Shown here piece after piece: positions 1 to 11,500 of a stretch of DNA of 64,000 nt. This stretch comes from Haematococcus lacustris (taxonomy: Eukaryota > Chlorophyta > Chlorophyceae > Chlamydomonadales > Haematococcaceae), in the NCBI GenBank assembly GCA_030144725.1, contig JASKMD010000017.1, positions 8,260,200 to 8,324,199 of the forward strand. Reading direction: 5' to 3'. The translations under genes were made by a program, and so were the position numbers. Below the pieces are notes generated by a model. That model saw only the letters and a program-made list of their open reading frames with translations, had not been told where the DNA came from and ran no database searches. How positions within the stretch are numbered: the stretch's first letter is position 1; every line of letters begins with the position of its first letter.

Positions 1-250
1 TACCACTGCGCGACAACGAGGCTGTCGATGACACACTTATGCCTCAGCCAACCTCGCATTCTGACCTCGCAACACATAGTTACATAGTGCCTTGCAGGCG
101 GGCAGATAGACGTCTCTAGCCTACCTGCGGGCGGAGTGAAGATCATTCCATTTGAAAAAACCCGTCTAGTCTAGTCAATCTAGCCTAGATCTAGCCTAGA
201 TTTGACTAGCCTAGATCTAGGCTAGATCTAGGCTAGATTGCGCTCCCTAC
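1..250. repeat. AT-rich palindromic stretch, no gene
   Basis: No coding signal is visible. Positions about 160-235 contain an iterated palindromic motif built on CTAGATCTAG, in both orientations, that could fold into nested hairpins. The stretch ends where the hAT-like 3' region begins (about 251). Its origin is unknown. Confidence 0.5.
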
Positions 251-410
251 TCAGCACAGTGCACAATATTTAATGTTACAAGCTGCACCGCGTAGCTGAC
301 AGAGTCTTCTATCCAGGGATGTGCGAATAGAAACTACGTGGCTGAGACGCGGAGTCGTTTTGATTACCAGGGGTCGGTTTCCTATCATTTCCTGTCATTT
401 TTTGTTAGTT
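251..410 (+). mobile_element. 3'-terminal region of a hAT-like element, interrupted copy 1
   Basis: This block is closely similar to 6780-6960 (plus) and to 62880-63060 (minus). It runs through the shared motif TTTCCTATCATTTCCTGTCA to the sequence AGTT at 407-410. There it is broken by the transposon at 411-2998 and resumes at 2999-3015 with GTTGGGGTCGCCTGAG, the same terminus seen intact near 6955-6972. It is non-coding and marks the insertion site of the nested transposon. Confidence 0.75.
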
Positions 411-2998
411 GGTCACCCCCGCCATTGGCTGCACCCCTGATAACTATCCGACTGATCTTTAAGAGTTTTTCAGCGATTCTTGCGCAGGGCTGTGCAGCTC
501 ACGAGCGCGAGGCTAGCGGGCTGCTCGGGCTGATGTGCACCTGTGCCGGGGCGGGCGGGTGTGTTGAGAATTCTGGTCGCATTGTGCCGGAATTGGCCTG
601 CTTAGTGGGGCTGTGATCGGCGAATAGCTATCTCGCTCAGCGGCCCAGCTTTTCAAAATTTTGAATTTCTTGTCGGGCGCAGGACCCCCCCGACATGTGT
701 TCTAGTGCTAGTGCTAGTGCTGATCATGTGCTTGATAGTGCTGGTGTGGCTTCCGGGCTGTCCCTGCACAACAATGTGCGACAACAAGCGTGCGACAAAA
801 TTGCATGAAAAGGGCACTTTTCCGGCCGTTCTCACTGTCCAACCAGGGCGGCAGGATGTGAACTGCCAGTTCTGTGCGGCTCCTTGTGTGGGCTTCTATC
901 GTGTAATCAGGACATAAACGCGTTGTGTTCATGTTTGGGCCGTTTGTGATGCTCCAAAGTAGACCCCCATGCACCTTACATAACCAGCCAAATCAGCCAT
1001 ATAAACGGTTCACCTCATATTCAAACTCCAGCTGCTCACTCCTTAGGTCCCTCACCACTAAACGACGCAGTTTCCGACGTTCCTTTGGCCTATCCAACCC
1101 CATGTGCTGGCAATATCGTGCACAGTGTGTGTTGGTCAGTTTGCCAAAGCACACCTCATCATGCAACAAATCGGGATGGAACCACATCAACAATGCATAA
1201 CACTCTTCGTCATCATACACCTCCTTCACAGTGTCTTGAAACATGGGCATGGGCTCAAGTGGGGTAGTGGTGTCAGGCTTCATGCATGGCAGGCATGGCA
1301 CACTCATGCACGTGCTGCATGCACAAGCAGCCATGGCCCATTGAGGCTGCTCCCTGTCAGGTGTGAACACCATGCGGTGCATTGCCCTGCACCCCTCCAC
1401 CTTATCATGCATGCGCTCCACATCAGCCTCTGGCATACTGCATACACCTGCTTGCCTAGCGTTGTCCAGCACCAGGTAGCGCCGACGCATGATGTGTCCA
1501 CGTTGCCGGTGGCTGGCACTGGTGTCTTGTGCATGGCATGGTACAGCAAAATGCTTGTTAGCCCAATCTGTCAGCAAAGCAGCCCCACACACTTTCCCCA
1601 CCAGTTCAGGATGGACTAACATCAACCCCCTGTTGCTGAGGGACTGTGGCTGCTGCTGCTGCTGACGGTGCGAGCGCAAGTCCCACACCTCTGCTGCAGG
1701 TCCGCCTGTTGCTGCTGCACCTGGTGCTTCTGGGTAGCCACCTGCTGCTCCCTCAGCTGCAGGTCCGCCTGCTGCTGCTGCACCTGGTGGTGTTGCTGAG
1801 CCACCTGCTGCTCCCTCAGCTGCAGGTCCGCCTGCTGCTGCTGCACCTGTTGCTGCTGCTGAGCCACCTGCTGCTCCCTCTGCTGCATGTCTGCCTGCTG
1901 CTGCTGCAGCTGGTGTTGCTGCTCAGCCAACTGCTGCTCCCTCAGGTGCATGTCTGCCTGCTGCTGCTGCAGCTGCTGTTGCTGCTCAGCCACCTGCTGC
2001 TCCTTACGTTGAAGTTCATCCTGCTGCAGGTCCTGCAGCTGTTGCTGTAGATGTTGCAAGCGTTGGGTGTCAGTAGCTTGTTGCTCCCTCTGCTGCAGTT
2101 CAGGCTGCAGCTGGTGCAACTGTGCCTCATAAGCACGAGCATCAGCCTGTGCCTGGGCCTCAGCCTCATAAGCACCAGCATCAGCCTCATAAGCACCAGC
2201 CTCATCAGCACCAGCCTCATCAGCCTCATAAGCACCAGCATCAGCCTGTGCCTGGGTCTCAGCCTCAGCAGCACCAGCCTGGGCCTTGGCTTCAGCCTCA
2301 GCAGCCCTGCGCTGTGCCATAACCTCCCTCGCTTTTTGCGCACCGGCACATCTAGCCATCACCCCCCTTTTCTTGGTAACCATGGCGTTTACAGGCCTGC
2401 ACAACGGCAAACACTTCTCACAGCTCAGTGTCTGCATGTTTTTCACTAATTCTTGCCGTTCGTGGTTGCTCAGAAGCCACAAGCACCAGTAATCAGGAAC
2501 TCTTGTGCAACCTAAAAATGGCTGCAACATGTGGACTGAACCTGTTTTCAGCGACAATCCGCAATCGCGGTCACGCTCCCAACCCACAATGCCATCGACC
2601 TGCAGAGGCGCCGTTTGATGACAAAAGGTGACACTTTGGAGCGGGGGGCAAGGAAGCAGGCCGGGAAGCAGCAGGTGAGCTTGGGAGTGGGTCTCGATTC
2701 GTGCTAGGACGTTGCAGCACTGATGCGTGCTAACCTGAAAAGTTGGCATGTCCAGTCAGGATGCGCCATCTACGCCGCTCTGGGTCCAGGCTGCCTAATG
2801 CCGTCGCTAAATGTTTCTGCGACGCTCCAGAACACGTCGCGTGTTGGGGGCCAGCCACCCGGCAAACCGCTGGGGCTGGCTGCACTCTATTCGGGCCATT
2901 ACTAGCTCATCGCACAAATCGGCGGCCTCATCCGTGCAGAAATGAGTAAGAAAGTTATCTCTTGAGCCATGGGGGTGCAGCCAATGGCGGGGGTGACC
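411..2998 (-). mobile_element. 2588-bp DNA transposon with perfect 27-bp terminal inverted repeats
   Basis: The left end (411-437, starting GGTCACCCCCGCCATTGG) is the exact reverse complement of the right end (2972-2998) over 27 bp. The flanks carry a 4-bp direct duplication AGTT (407-410 and 2999-3002). Removing the element restores the hAT-like terminus seen uninterrupted near 6955-6972. The internal minus-strand gene (993-2749) is not a transposase family I recognise, so the superfamily is left open. A 4-bp target duplication would fit, for example, Sola or Academ-type elements, but this is not a firm assignment. A further right-end-like copy lies at 3016-3039. Confidence 0.8.
993..2749 (-). 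CDS. Transposon-borne glutamine-rich coiled-coil protein, function unknown
   Basis: Two minus-strand frames join in phase if a 59-bp intron (1630-1688, GT...AG) is removed. The upstream part (2749-1689) has a CxxC-like patch (CEKCLPLC), a basic KKRG stretch, alanine/glutamate-rich repeats, then a long coiled coil of repeated units such as REQQVAQQ and QQQQADLQ. The downstream part (1629-993) has HPELVGKVC, a cysteine cluster (CACSTCMSVPCLPC) and a basic C-terminal region ending EVNRLYG. An ATG at 2383 (MVTKKRG) is an alternative start, and a further 5' exon may lie at 2807-2960. The gene fills most of the TIR transposon, so it is probably that element's own gene, but no DDE signature is obvious by eye. 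Confidence 0.5.
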
Positions 2999-3015
2999 AG
3001 TTGGGGTCGCCTGAG

Positions 3016-3039
3016 GTGCAGCCAATGGCGGGGGTGACC
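3016..3039. repeat. Extra copy of the transposon right end
   Basis: This 24-bp stretch repeats the outer end of the TIR at 2972-2998 in the same orientation, 17 bp beyond it. The 17 bp between are the hAT-like terminus AGTTGGGGTCGCCTGAG. It may be a remnant of an earlier insertion or of aberrant transposition. Confidence 0.6.
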
Positions 3040-3369
3040 TTCTGCACAGGTCACCAAGTCAATCACCAATCACCAATCACCAAGTCACCAAGTCACAGCC
3101 ACTGTGCAAGGGCCATCCTCGTGTTGGTCAACCTGGCGTGTTGGTCAACCTGGCGATTTCCGGCTGCGACCTCGGCACTGATGCCACGGACCACGAAGCG
3201 GTCCATCGCAACACCATTCACGTAGGTCAAATAATTGTTTGACCACTTCGCGATTCAGCCAAAAATCACATTGTTTACTCGTTCGCGATTTCGCGGACGC
3301 GAATCAAAAGGGAGAGTACGGCACCTAAAAATACGTATCGGCATCGATACACGTACCTTGTATTACCCA
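3040..3369. other. Intergenic stretch with short ATCACC-type direct repeats
   Basis: Positions 3058-3100 hold a small tandem of AATCACC/AAGTCACC units. The rest has no convincing gene, and the short open frames here lack coding character. Confidence 0.4.
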
Positions 3370-3840
3370 TCACTGTGTGTAGGCCATAACTATGTTACCT
3401 TGCTGGGCAGGTTGGGTCCGATCCCGCACGCCCGCCTTGCGCTTGCGTGTCCAGCACATGTCCAGCTCCGCGGTAGCCCCCTGTTGCTGAGCTGGAGGGG
3501 CGAGCAGCTCAGGGGATGCACCAGCACTAGCTGCCAGCTGCTGACAGGGGGGTGGTCGGCCCAGGGGCGGCAGTAGCACCAACTGCCAGCTGCTGCCAGG
3601 GGGGGCCAGCAGGAGGGGTGGGCAGCTCAGGGGTAGCACCGGCACCATCACCTGCACCTGCCTCTTGCTCATCCCCATGCAGGCTGGCCAGTAGACGCGC
3701 CAACATGTTGCAACTGAGCCTCAGTCATCAGCAGCTCATTCTCGGCCTGCACTTCCTCAGCGATAGCCTCAGCCTTCCTTGCTGTGGCTATCAAGCCACT
3801 GGGACTGTGTAGATAGGCAGCCCTAGGTGACTTTACAAGT
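3370..3840 (-). pseudogene. hAT-like element remnant (N-terminal helix plus C-terminal tail)
   Basis: Around 3680-3840 the minus strand encodes SPSGLIATARKAEAIAEE, resembling the N-terminal coiled-coil region of the hAT-like gene at 29699-32533 ([20 protein letters not shown]). Then 3370-3678 encodes a proline-rich tail ending ELDMCWTRKRKAGVRDRTQ. That tail is matched in the opposite orientation at 6395-6525, making an inverted repeat of more than 100 bp. The RNase H-like core is absent, so this is an internally deleted copy. The two parts are in different frames. Confidence 0.5.
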
Positions 3841-3883
3841 GCTTGAAGAGGAGCACGCTGCCGGCTGTGACCCATGGGTACAA

Positions 3884-4180
3884 AGGAGGGGGTGGGAGGG
3901 GGTGGGAAGGGGTGGGAGGGGGTGGCGGGGGTGGGAGGGGCTGGGAGGGAGTGGGAGGGGCTGGGAGGGAGTGGAAGGGGCTGGGAGGGGGTGGGAAGGG
4001 TTGGCGGGGCAGTGAGGGGGCTAAGAGGGGGTGGGAGGGCAGTGAGGGGGCTGGAAGGGGTTGGGAGGGGGTGGGAGGGGGTGGAAAGGGGTGGCGGGGC
4101 AGTAAGGGGGCTGGGAGGGGGCGGGAGGGGGTGGGAGGCTTTTGCGGGGGCTGGGAGGTGGTGGGGCTGCAAGGGGGTGC
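3884..4180 (+). repeat. (GGGAGGGGGTG)-type G-rich tandem array
   Basis: An irregular array of GGGAGGGGGTGG units with strong strand asymmetry. A similar array sits at 32543-32735, just upstream of the N-terminal exon of the hAT-like gene there. The array lies in the same relative position beside the hAT-like remnant at 3370-3840, so it probably belongs to these elements. Long open frames on both strands across it are artefacts of its composition. Confidence 0.8.
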
Positions 4181-4201
4181 GAGGGGGCAGGGTCGGGATG
4201 T

Positions 4202-4268
4202 CCCAACATGGGGTTGGTGATCTTCATGCAAATACTCTTTCAATACTGCACCATTTCTGATAGCGTTT
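4202..4268 (-). repeat. Dispersed 67-bp motif, copy 1
   Basis: This motif recurs at 8314-8379 and 33318-33384 (both plus). It includes GGTGCAGTATTGAGAGAGTA and ends CCCATGTTGGG. The three copies sit in different surroundings: beside a G-rich array, just after a LINE 3' end, and upstream of a hAT-like element. Confidence 0.7.
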
Positions 4269-4795
4269 GTCACATTGGCACCTGCGATTTACTCCGCATC
4301 TACTGGCAGGCGGCGCGTTAATCCTTGCATCAGAGTCCATGCCGGCGCAAGCGAACGCGGACACACCTCAGCTGCTCATTACCAATTGTTCTAGTGGTGA
4401 GTAGCGGCACCAATGAGCGAACTGCGCTTGGCATCGAGCCTGAAGTACAATCTATGTTTAGCCCGCCTCCGCGAGCCTTTCATTGGTGCAGGCGGCGTCG
4501 GAAGACCGCCGTAGGGCAAGTTACAGAGCGACATTGCAATATACGCGGAAAATGTGCGTTTCTCTCTAGCCAGTCACGCAGAAAAAGGGACCCCCTTCCA
4601 CAAACTGGCATGTTGTGAGTTGACCACACTGAATACCTAGATTGTGTCTCTGTAACTTTGTTCCTAACTCAACAACACACCTGTTGGAGAAGAAAGCACG
4701 TCATTTCATTGAGAAAGCTTGTGGGAACATACATTGGCGTAACCTAACTTTGCCTTGCAGTGCTAACTAGCCCAACCGGACCACCCCCTGGCAGC
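4269..4795. other. No recognisable gene
   Basis: The stretch contains several unrelated short open frames without introns or recognisable motifs. It ends where the hAT-like coding sequence at about 4796 begins. Confidence 0.4.
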
Positions 4796-6525
4796 CCCAC
4801 CCCCTCCCAGCCCCGGCCCCACCCCCTCTAACACGCAACACCCCACGCAAGCAGAGGCAACAACTGGAGATCTTGAAGCAGACAGGTGTTTCCATTGAGG
4901 TCCTGCGCCGGTGGGCTGACAGCAACTGCAGCCGGCTTGACAAGCATGGCAGACCCGCTGGTGGCACAACAGTGCAGCCCACACCGGGGCCGAGCCCACC
5001 TGAGCCCACACCGGGGCCGAGCCTACCTGAGCCCTGTGACCTCTTCATCCCCACCCAAGAGGCCTCACCTGGACAGCCAGCAGCAAGGACAGCAGCATAC
5101 ACAGCTCAACAGTGCCTCAGCACAGCCAGGTTGATGATGAAGACACACGTCAGCCGTCGCCGGCTTCCCACATGCCGGCGGCTGTTCATCACAGAGCAGT
5201 GTGTGGTGGCCAACACTCACCGGCCTGGCGAGCGCACAACTGTGAGCCGGCAACTGCGTGTGGTCTACAAGTACCTGCGGCAACGAACCCTAGGTAAGCT
5301 GGGCTGGGCTGGGCTGGGCTGGGCTGGGCTGGGCTGGGCTGGGCTGGGCTGGGCTGGGCTGGGCTGGGCTGGGCTGGGCTGGGCTGGGCTGGGCTGGGCT
5401 GGGCTGGGCTGGGCTGGGCTGGGCTGGGCTGGGCTGGGCTGGGCTGGGCTGGGCTGGGCTGGGCTGGGCTGGGCTGGGCTGGGCTGGGCTGGGCTGGGCT
5501 GGGCTGGGCTGGGCTGGGCTGGGCTGGGCTGGGCTGGGCTGGGCTGGGCTGGGCTGGGCTGGGCTGGGCTGGGCTGGGCTGGGCTGGGCTGGGCTGGGCT
5601 GGGCTGGGCTGGGCTGGGCTGGGCTGGGCTGGGCTGGGCTGGGCTGGGCTGGGCTGGGCTGGGCTGGGCTGGGCTGGGCTGGGCTGGGCTGGGCTGGGCT
5701 GGGCTGGGCTGGGCTGGGCTGGGCTGGGCTGGGCTGGGCTGGGCTGGGCTGGGCTGGGCTGGGCTGGGCTGGGCTGGGCTGGGCTGGGCTGGGCTGGGCT
5801 GGGCTGGGCTGGGCTGGGCTGGGCTGGGCTGGGCTGGGCTGGGCTGGGCTGGGCTGGGCTGGGCTGGGCTGGGCTGGGCTGGGCTGGGCTGGGCTGGGCT
5901 GGGCTGGGCTGGGCTGGGCTGGGCTGGGCTGGGCTGGGCTGGGCTGGGCTGGGCTGGGCTGGGCTGGGCTGGGCTGGGCTGGGCTGGGCTGGGCTGGGCT
6001 GGGCTGGGCTGGGCTGGGCTGGGCTGGGCTGGGCTGGGCTGGGCTGGGCTGAGCTGGGCTGGGCTGGGCTGGGCTGGGCTGGGCTGGGCTGGGCTGGGCG
6101 TCCACATTGCTAGCATGACAGCAGACAGCGCATCTGTCAACATGGGGGGTCACAGCGGAGTGATCGCACAACTCAGTGATGTGCTCATGTCTTTGCAGAA
6201 CACAGCCATCCGCGCACAGCCTTGCTACAGCCATGGCCTTCACAACACCCTCCTGGCAGGGTTGACAGCTCTGGGTGCCGCCATCAAGGCAGCAATCGAG
6301 GACATAGCCAGCCTCTTGGCTCAGCATTGGGGTGAGCTATGCTTGGCTAGGTCAGGTGCCAAGCCAGAGACTCCTTGACCCCTGGGCTGCCCACCCCTCC
6401 AGCTGAGCAGCAGGGGGTCAGGGCGGAGCTGGACACAAGCTGGACACGCAAGCGGAGGGCGGGCGGGAGGGATCGGACCCAACATGTCGAGCAAGGTAAC
6501 GTAGCAATGGCCTACACACCTTGAG
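4796..6525 (+). pseudogene. hAT-like transposase, internally deleted copy with (GGGCT)n array
   Basis: Coding similarity to the element at 29699-32533 appears on both sides of a large array. Upstream (about 5160-5293) is [20 protein letters not shown], matching [21 protein letters not shown] splice donor follows at 5294 (CCTAG|GTAAG), then the array 5301-6099. The array runs straight into [17 protein letters not shown], matching the transposase segment [17 protein letters not shown], and the frame continues to SGAKPETP and a stop near 6376. Compared with the fuller copy, the acceptor and roughly 110 residues carrying the first catalytic aspartate (FDGCT) are missing. A short tail (about 6395-6490) matching the C-terminal segment at 3370-3500 follows. 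The copy cannot make a full transposase. Confidence 0.7.
5301..6099 (+). repeat. (GGGCT)n pentanucleotide array in a hAT-like intron
   Basis: About 160 nearly perfect GGGCT units, with one variant GAGCT near 6051. The array starts 2 bp after the donor GTAAGCT at 5294. The 501-residue and 345-residue open frames through it (GLGWA and PSPAQ repeats) are translations of the repeat, not proteins. Confidence 0.95.
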
Positions 6526-6972
6526 TGGCCTTACCGAGTGGCCAGGTAGTAGGTACTACTCACGAATCGGTCAAGCAATGCAGCAGCCTTGTATACTTCC
6601 GAGCATGGGTGGAGGGGCGTCGTTACATCGGTTTGGCGTGCCATGTGCATTGTTTTGACTGCGGCGACTGTCCCTGACTGTTTGCAGAGGCTACTGGGCC
6701 ACGTCGGTCGCGGCGGTCGGTCGCGGCGAGGCCCGCATGAGCAAAACTGGCATGAATTTGAATGTCAAGATTTGAGCCGCCATAGCACTCAGCACAGTGC
6801 ACAATATTTAATGTTACAAGCTGCACTGCATAGCTGACAGAGTCCTCTATCCAGTGATGTGCGAAACATAAATAGAAACCACGTGGCTGAGACGCGGCGT
6901 CGTTTTGATTACCAGGGGTCGGTTTCCTATCATTTCCTGTCATTTTTTGCTAGTTGGGGTCGCCTGAGGCAG
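6486..6972 (+). mobile_element. 3' non-coding region of a hAT-like element, copy 2
   Basis: The block begins with AAGGTAACGTAGCAATGGCC next to the hAT-like C-terminal remnant. It ends in TTGCTAGTTGGGGTCGCCTG. It is closely similar, in inverted orientation, to 62878-63355, and its last part matches 251-410 plus 2999-3015. It has no coding potential. Confidence 0.75.
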
Positions 6973-7141
6973 GGTTCGGGCGGTCGGAGTAGCCTAGTCA
7001 ATCCTGCAAGGCAGAGTCGGGTCATGCCAAAGGGTGAGGCGCCGTGCTTTCTTTTCCAGCAGCTGTGACGTTGAGTAATGAACAAAGTACTAACGCGAAA
7101 GCCTAATAACTCATAGTGGTCAGCTCACAACATGCCGATGT

Positions 7142-8295
7142 GTGCAAGGGGTCCCTTTTCCCTCTATCATTCGCACCTCGCTGCAATGTTGCGTTATATC
7201 TTGCCCACCAATGGCCCTCCGACGCCGCCTGCACCAATATTTTTGCTGCCACTCATATCATATGAGTCATATGAGGGCTGGCATGTTCTTCGCCATGCGC
7301 CAGGCGTGCAAGCGTGCCAGAGAGTATGGTGTCCAGCATGATCCATATGCCCTGTGTCACCTCATTAGAGCGTTTGTGCTCCCCTTGGGGCTGTATGGCA
7401 GCCAGGTATGGGGCACTGCATTCCTTGAACATGGTGTACAACTCTCCAACCCAGTGCAAACACGCATGCTCAGCTTTCTCAGGTTAGCGGCCAGGGTACG
7501 TAGCTCAGTGTCAGGCATGATGGTGCTGCATGAGTTGGGGCAGCTGCCCCTCCAGCTTTACTGGCTAAGGGCTGCATGCAAGTTCTGGAACACTGCCAAA
7601 CTATCCCACAGTGACCTGCTAATGAGGGTCATCAAGGCAGATGTGGAGTTAGGCAGGAGTTGCCAGACCAGCTGGAGTGCTCAGTTCCAGCTGGCCGTTA
7701 GAGAGCTGATGGGGGGTGAGTTTACTTTGAGCCCGGACATGGTCCTAGGCACCAAGGCTATGGAAGTCAAGTGGCTCGAGAGGTGGGGGAGGCGTTGGGT
7801 TAGGTTTGAGGGAGACCCTAGACTGCCTGAGACGGTGCATCGGGAGAGATGTTCGTATGCTGCATGGTTCAAGCATGGGGACGGCATTGGCATCAATCAC
7901 ATGGCACCACACCTGCTTAACAGACAGCTCTCTACAGAAGTTCGCACGAGCCTGACTAGGTTCAGGTTAGGCAACAGCGGTCTGGGGGTGGAGAAGGCTC
8001 GGTTTGAGGGGGTAACTTTCATTGATCGCACATGCACCAGATGCACAGAGGGGGTAGTGGATGACGCCATGCATTTCATCTTTGAGTGCACTGCCACGAG
8101 TTCCATCAGGGAGCAGCCGGAGTTTGCCATGACTTTACAGAACAATAATGAGAACTTGCATGACTTCATGTTGAGCCCATGTGCACCTCTGTTTGTGCAC
8201 CTTGCTTTGAAGTGCGTTGCAGAAAGTCCCGAACCCCTAGAGGGGGAGGGCGGCCTAGCAGCCTAACGGCTGACGGCTTAAGCGGTGTAAGCCAC
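7142..8295 (+). mobile_element. 5'-truncated LINE (non-LTR retrotransposon), C-terminal region
   Basis: An open frame to the stop at 8264-8266 encodes the region after the reverse-transcriptase core of a non-LTR element. It contains FVLPLGLYGSQVWGT, typical of the end of LINE RT domains, and a zinc-knuckle-like CTRCTEGV...HFIFEC (Cx2C...Hx4C) near its C-terminus. The RT catalytic motif is absent, so this is a dead 5'-truncated insert. Clear LINE-like coding starts near 7260. The 3' UTR ends about GCTTAAGCGGTGTAAGCCAC and is shared with the minus-strand copy at 22685-23448. No poly(A) tail is evident. Confidence 0.75.
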
Positions 8296-8313
8296 AGCTA
8301 GCCAATGTGATCT

Positions 8314-8379
8314 AACGCTATCGAAAACGGTGCAGTATTGAGAGAGTAGTTGCATGAAGATCACAAACCCCATGTTGGG
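8314..8379 (+). repeat. Dispersed 67-bp motif, copy 2
   Basis: Same motif as 4202-4268 and 33318-33384, here about 20 bp beyond the LINE 3' end. Nothing else is recognisable between the LINE and the PETs stop codon at 8550. Confidence 0.7.
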
Positions 8380-8549
8380 AACGGCTGAGTGTCGATCCAA
8401 GCAGGCGTGGCTGTGTAGTCTGATCAAAACTGCTCAGCGTGACATCACTGCGTTACCACCAACACGACTTGAGCCTGAAATAGCAGTAGTTGGCAGCTTA
8501 GCAGTCTCGGCCACAGAGGGCTCCAATATAGTATACGGCATGCTGCTGC

Positions 8550-11500
8550 TCACTTGGCCCCTGTGACGGCTGCCACCTCCGCAGCAAAGTCTGCGCTCTT
8601 CTTCTCAATGCCCTCTCCGAGCTGGAACTTGATGAAACGACGCACACTAATCTTCTCCCCAATGGTCGCTACTGCCTCCTTCACGGCCTGCATGAAAGAG
8701 GGATGGCTGGAGCTCATCAGTCACAAGGTCATCGGTCATAATGTGACAGCAGCGCACCAGCTCAACAATACTTTATTTAGGTAAGCTATGGATCAGCCTC
8801 TATACCTAGCAATACTTCCCAGCAGCTCAGTCATGTTGACTGTGACGCACATGCTGAGTGTGCCCATTGCATGGTTATATGCCAATATAGGGAGCAATCA
8901 AGCATTGGATGTGGGAGCAAAACAGCCATGCTCACTTGTGCAACACCACTAAAATCACCTGCACTTCTTCCCCTACAGGCCGCCCTGCCCTTCTTGCCCT
9001 TCCCTGGCTGCTATGCCTCACCCCCCACACCTGCTCCACAGTCTTGGACGGGTCCATGAGATACGGCTGCGGCAGCAAGGCCATTTCTTGACCCAGCTTG
9101 GCAACCCGGCCCTCAGCAATCTTGGCTCGAATGGCATCTGGCTTGTTCTTCAGGTCCTCACGACCCATCTCAATCTCCTTCTCCCGTGCAAACACCTCGG
9201 CTGGAATGTCCTCAGCAGACACGTACTGCACCTGTAAGCATCAAGACAACACGGAGCAGGGTGCTGGGCAGCTAGCTGAGTGCATGTCGGCCTGACTGTG
9301 AAATCTATAGACCGAGCTGCGAATGTGGGGAGTAAACTTCCATGTGTAGTAGCAGCTGTGTGGAAAGGGAAAAGGGGAGAACTCACCCCTGGGGATGCAG
9401 CGATCTGCATGGCGATGGAGCTAGCCAGGGCATTGAACTTCTCGCTTGCAGCCACAAAGTCTGTCTCACAGTTGACCTCCAGCAGCACACCCAGGCGTGA
9501 GCCGGGGTGGATGTAGGCCGTGATGGCACCCTCAGCTGCCACGCGTCCTGCCTTCTTGTCAGCTCCAGCCAAGCCCTTCTTGCGCAGCCACTCCACAGAT
9601 GCCTGACAGGGGCAGTACAAATAGCTCTTAGTCACTACGCCTCCAGCTTGGCATGGCCACAGGTAGCCAATAGCATGGGTGGCTCTGAGACGTTAGTGCT
9701 GGCATCAGGCATCCCCAACCCACGCAGTACACACAGGTGCTGGACTCCGTCATCATCATTACATGGCGTGTGCCAATATGCGGTCCAATTGGATAGCACC
9801 AGCGTTGCTGCACTCTTTCAAGCAGGAGGCTTTGAACCAATGACCTTAAGGTCATCACAATAGCAAGCTAGAACAGCCACAATGCATTGATGCTGAACAC
9901 AAGCATGAGCTGCTGACACAACGAGTTATGCAACGTGGCGTTCTATATGGCGCCCTCACCTCCATGTCGCCTGCATTCTCAGCCAAAGCGCGCTTGCAGT
10001 CCATCATGCCTGCGCCAGTCTTCTCCCTCAACTCCTTGACCACGCTGGCAGCCACCTGCACTGCTGGCTTGGCAGCTGCAGGGGCTGCAGTGGCGGGCGC
10101 AGCGGCCTCAGCTGGCTTAGGAGGGGCGGGTGCGGCTGCCTTGGCCTGGGTTTGCTGGGCCACCTCAGCGGCAAAGTCATTGCTACGCTTTTCCAGCCCC
10201 TCCCCTAGGTTGAAGCGCACAAAGCGGCGGACCTGCAGCAGTGGAAGCAGCACCGTGCTGTGGGCCAAACAGCAAGCATCAGAGCGGCCTGACAGCGTGG
10301 TGTGTACACAGCAATGCCTACATCTCCTACAAGGCAGGCTATATTCAAGTGCTTTTGCTTTTCAAGTACCTGGCGCCCAAAAGAATTACATGCTTTTGTA
10401 TCATTTATACAATTGCAAGGGGAATTTGACTACGCACCTGGATGTTCTCCCCAATGGCAGCAATGCTCTCCTTGATGATGTCTGACACTGTCTTGGTGGG
10501 GTCACGCAGTGAGGCCTGGTTCAATAGGGACATGTTGTCCCGCGCCTTCTGCAGCCGCCCTTCCACAATCTTTGCCCTGCAACGCAGGGTGGTGACTGCT
10601 TGCATGCGTTTGAACCAAGGAGGCAGGGAGCCTACTGGACATGGCCACCTGTAAGCTGTGGGTGGCTCCATGAATTGCACCTTGCATAGACAAGCAATGA
10701 CATGCAAGTTGACATGCAGCCAACAAACTCAGCTCGTGATGTCAGTGGATTGCTGCTACTATTACTTCCTGTGTGGCCAGTCACTGACGCTCACTGACAC
10801 AAACTCATACAACACTCTCTCAGGTCAGCCTGTCAGCTCACCAGAGAGACCCTCCTCACCTCCTTACCCCCTTCTCACCTCTTTTCCTAGCTTCCCTAAC
10901 TCCTAGCTTCCTCCTTTCCCACCTGTTGGCTCACCACAGAAGCTCTTCTCTTACCTCACAGCTTCAGGCTTGCTCTTCAAGTCCTCTTTGCCCATCTCCA
11001 CCTCCCGCTCCTTGGCCAGCACCTCCGCAGGCACCTCATCAGCGGACACACACACCACGTCCGGGCAGCTGGCTGCAACCATGCCCAGTTCGCTCACCTA
11101 CAGCACAGCACCATGGAGGACCATGAGTCAGGATGGCCACGAGGATGAGAGTGCAGACATGATGGAGGGTGTCAAACAACGCAACGTCTAATGTCCAGCC
11201 TACCCTGACTACAGGAACCTTGAAGCTTTGTTCCTAACATACCATGCAAGCACCGCCCATGCCCATCCCAGGCAGGCGCAGCCACATAAGGTGCAAGATG
11301 TATGCCACTCGGACTTTCTATGCCACCATGCAGAGGGTAGATAGAGGTTGTGTGAACTAGTTTCTGTCGGCACTCATGGGAAAGAGGAATGCGCTTTGCG
11401 CAGCATATGCACCCTCTGACTGGAGGCCTTAACACATGGCTGGAATGTGAAGTGCAGTAACACACTGAACAGCAGAGCAGCAGATCCCCAGGAGATGCAG

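Noticed and set aside
1646..2449. Leucine-rich plus-strand frames (LLLLHLVLLG...)
   Set aside because: They are the antisense of the glutamine/coiled-coil gene on the minus strand.
4873..6378. 501-residue open frame of GLGWA repeats and its opposite-strand PSPAQ frames
   Set aside because: They are translations of the (GGGCT)n array. Similarity to the hAT-like element shows that the array is intronic.
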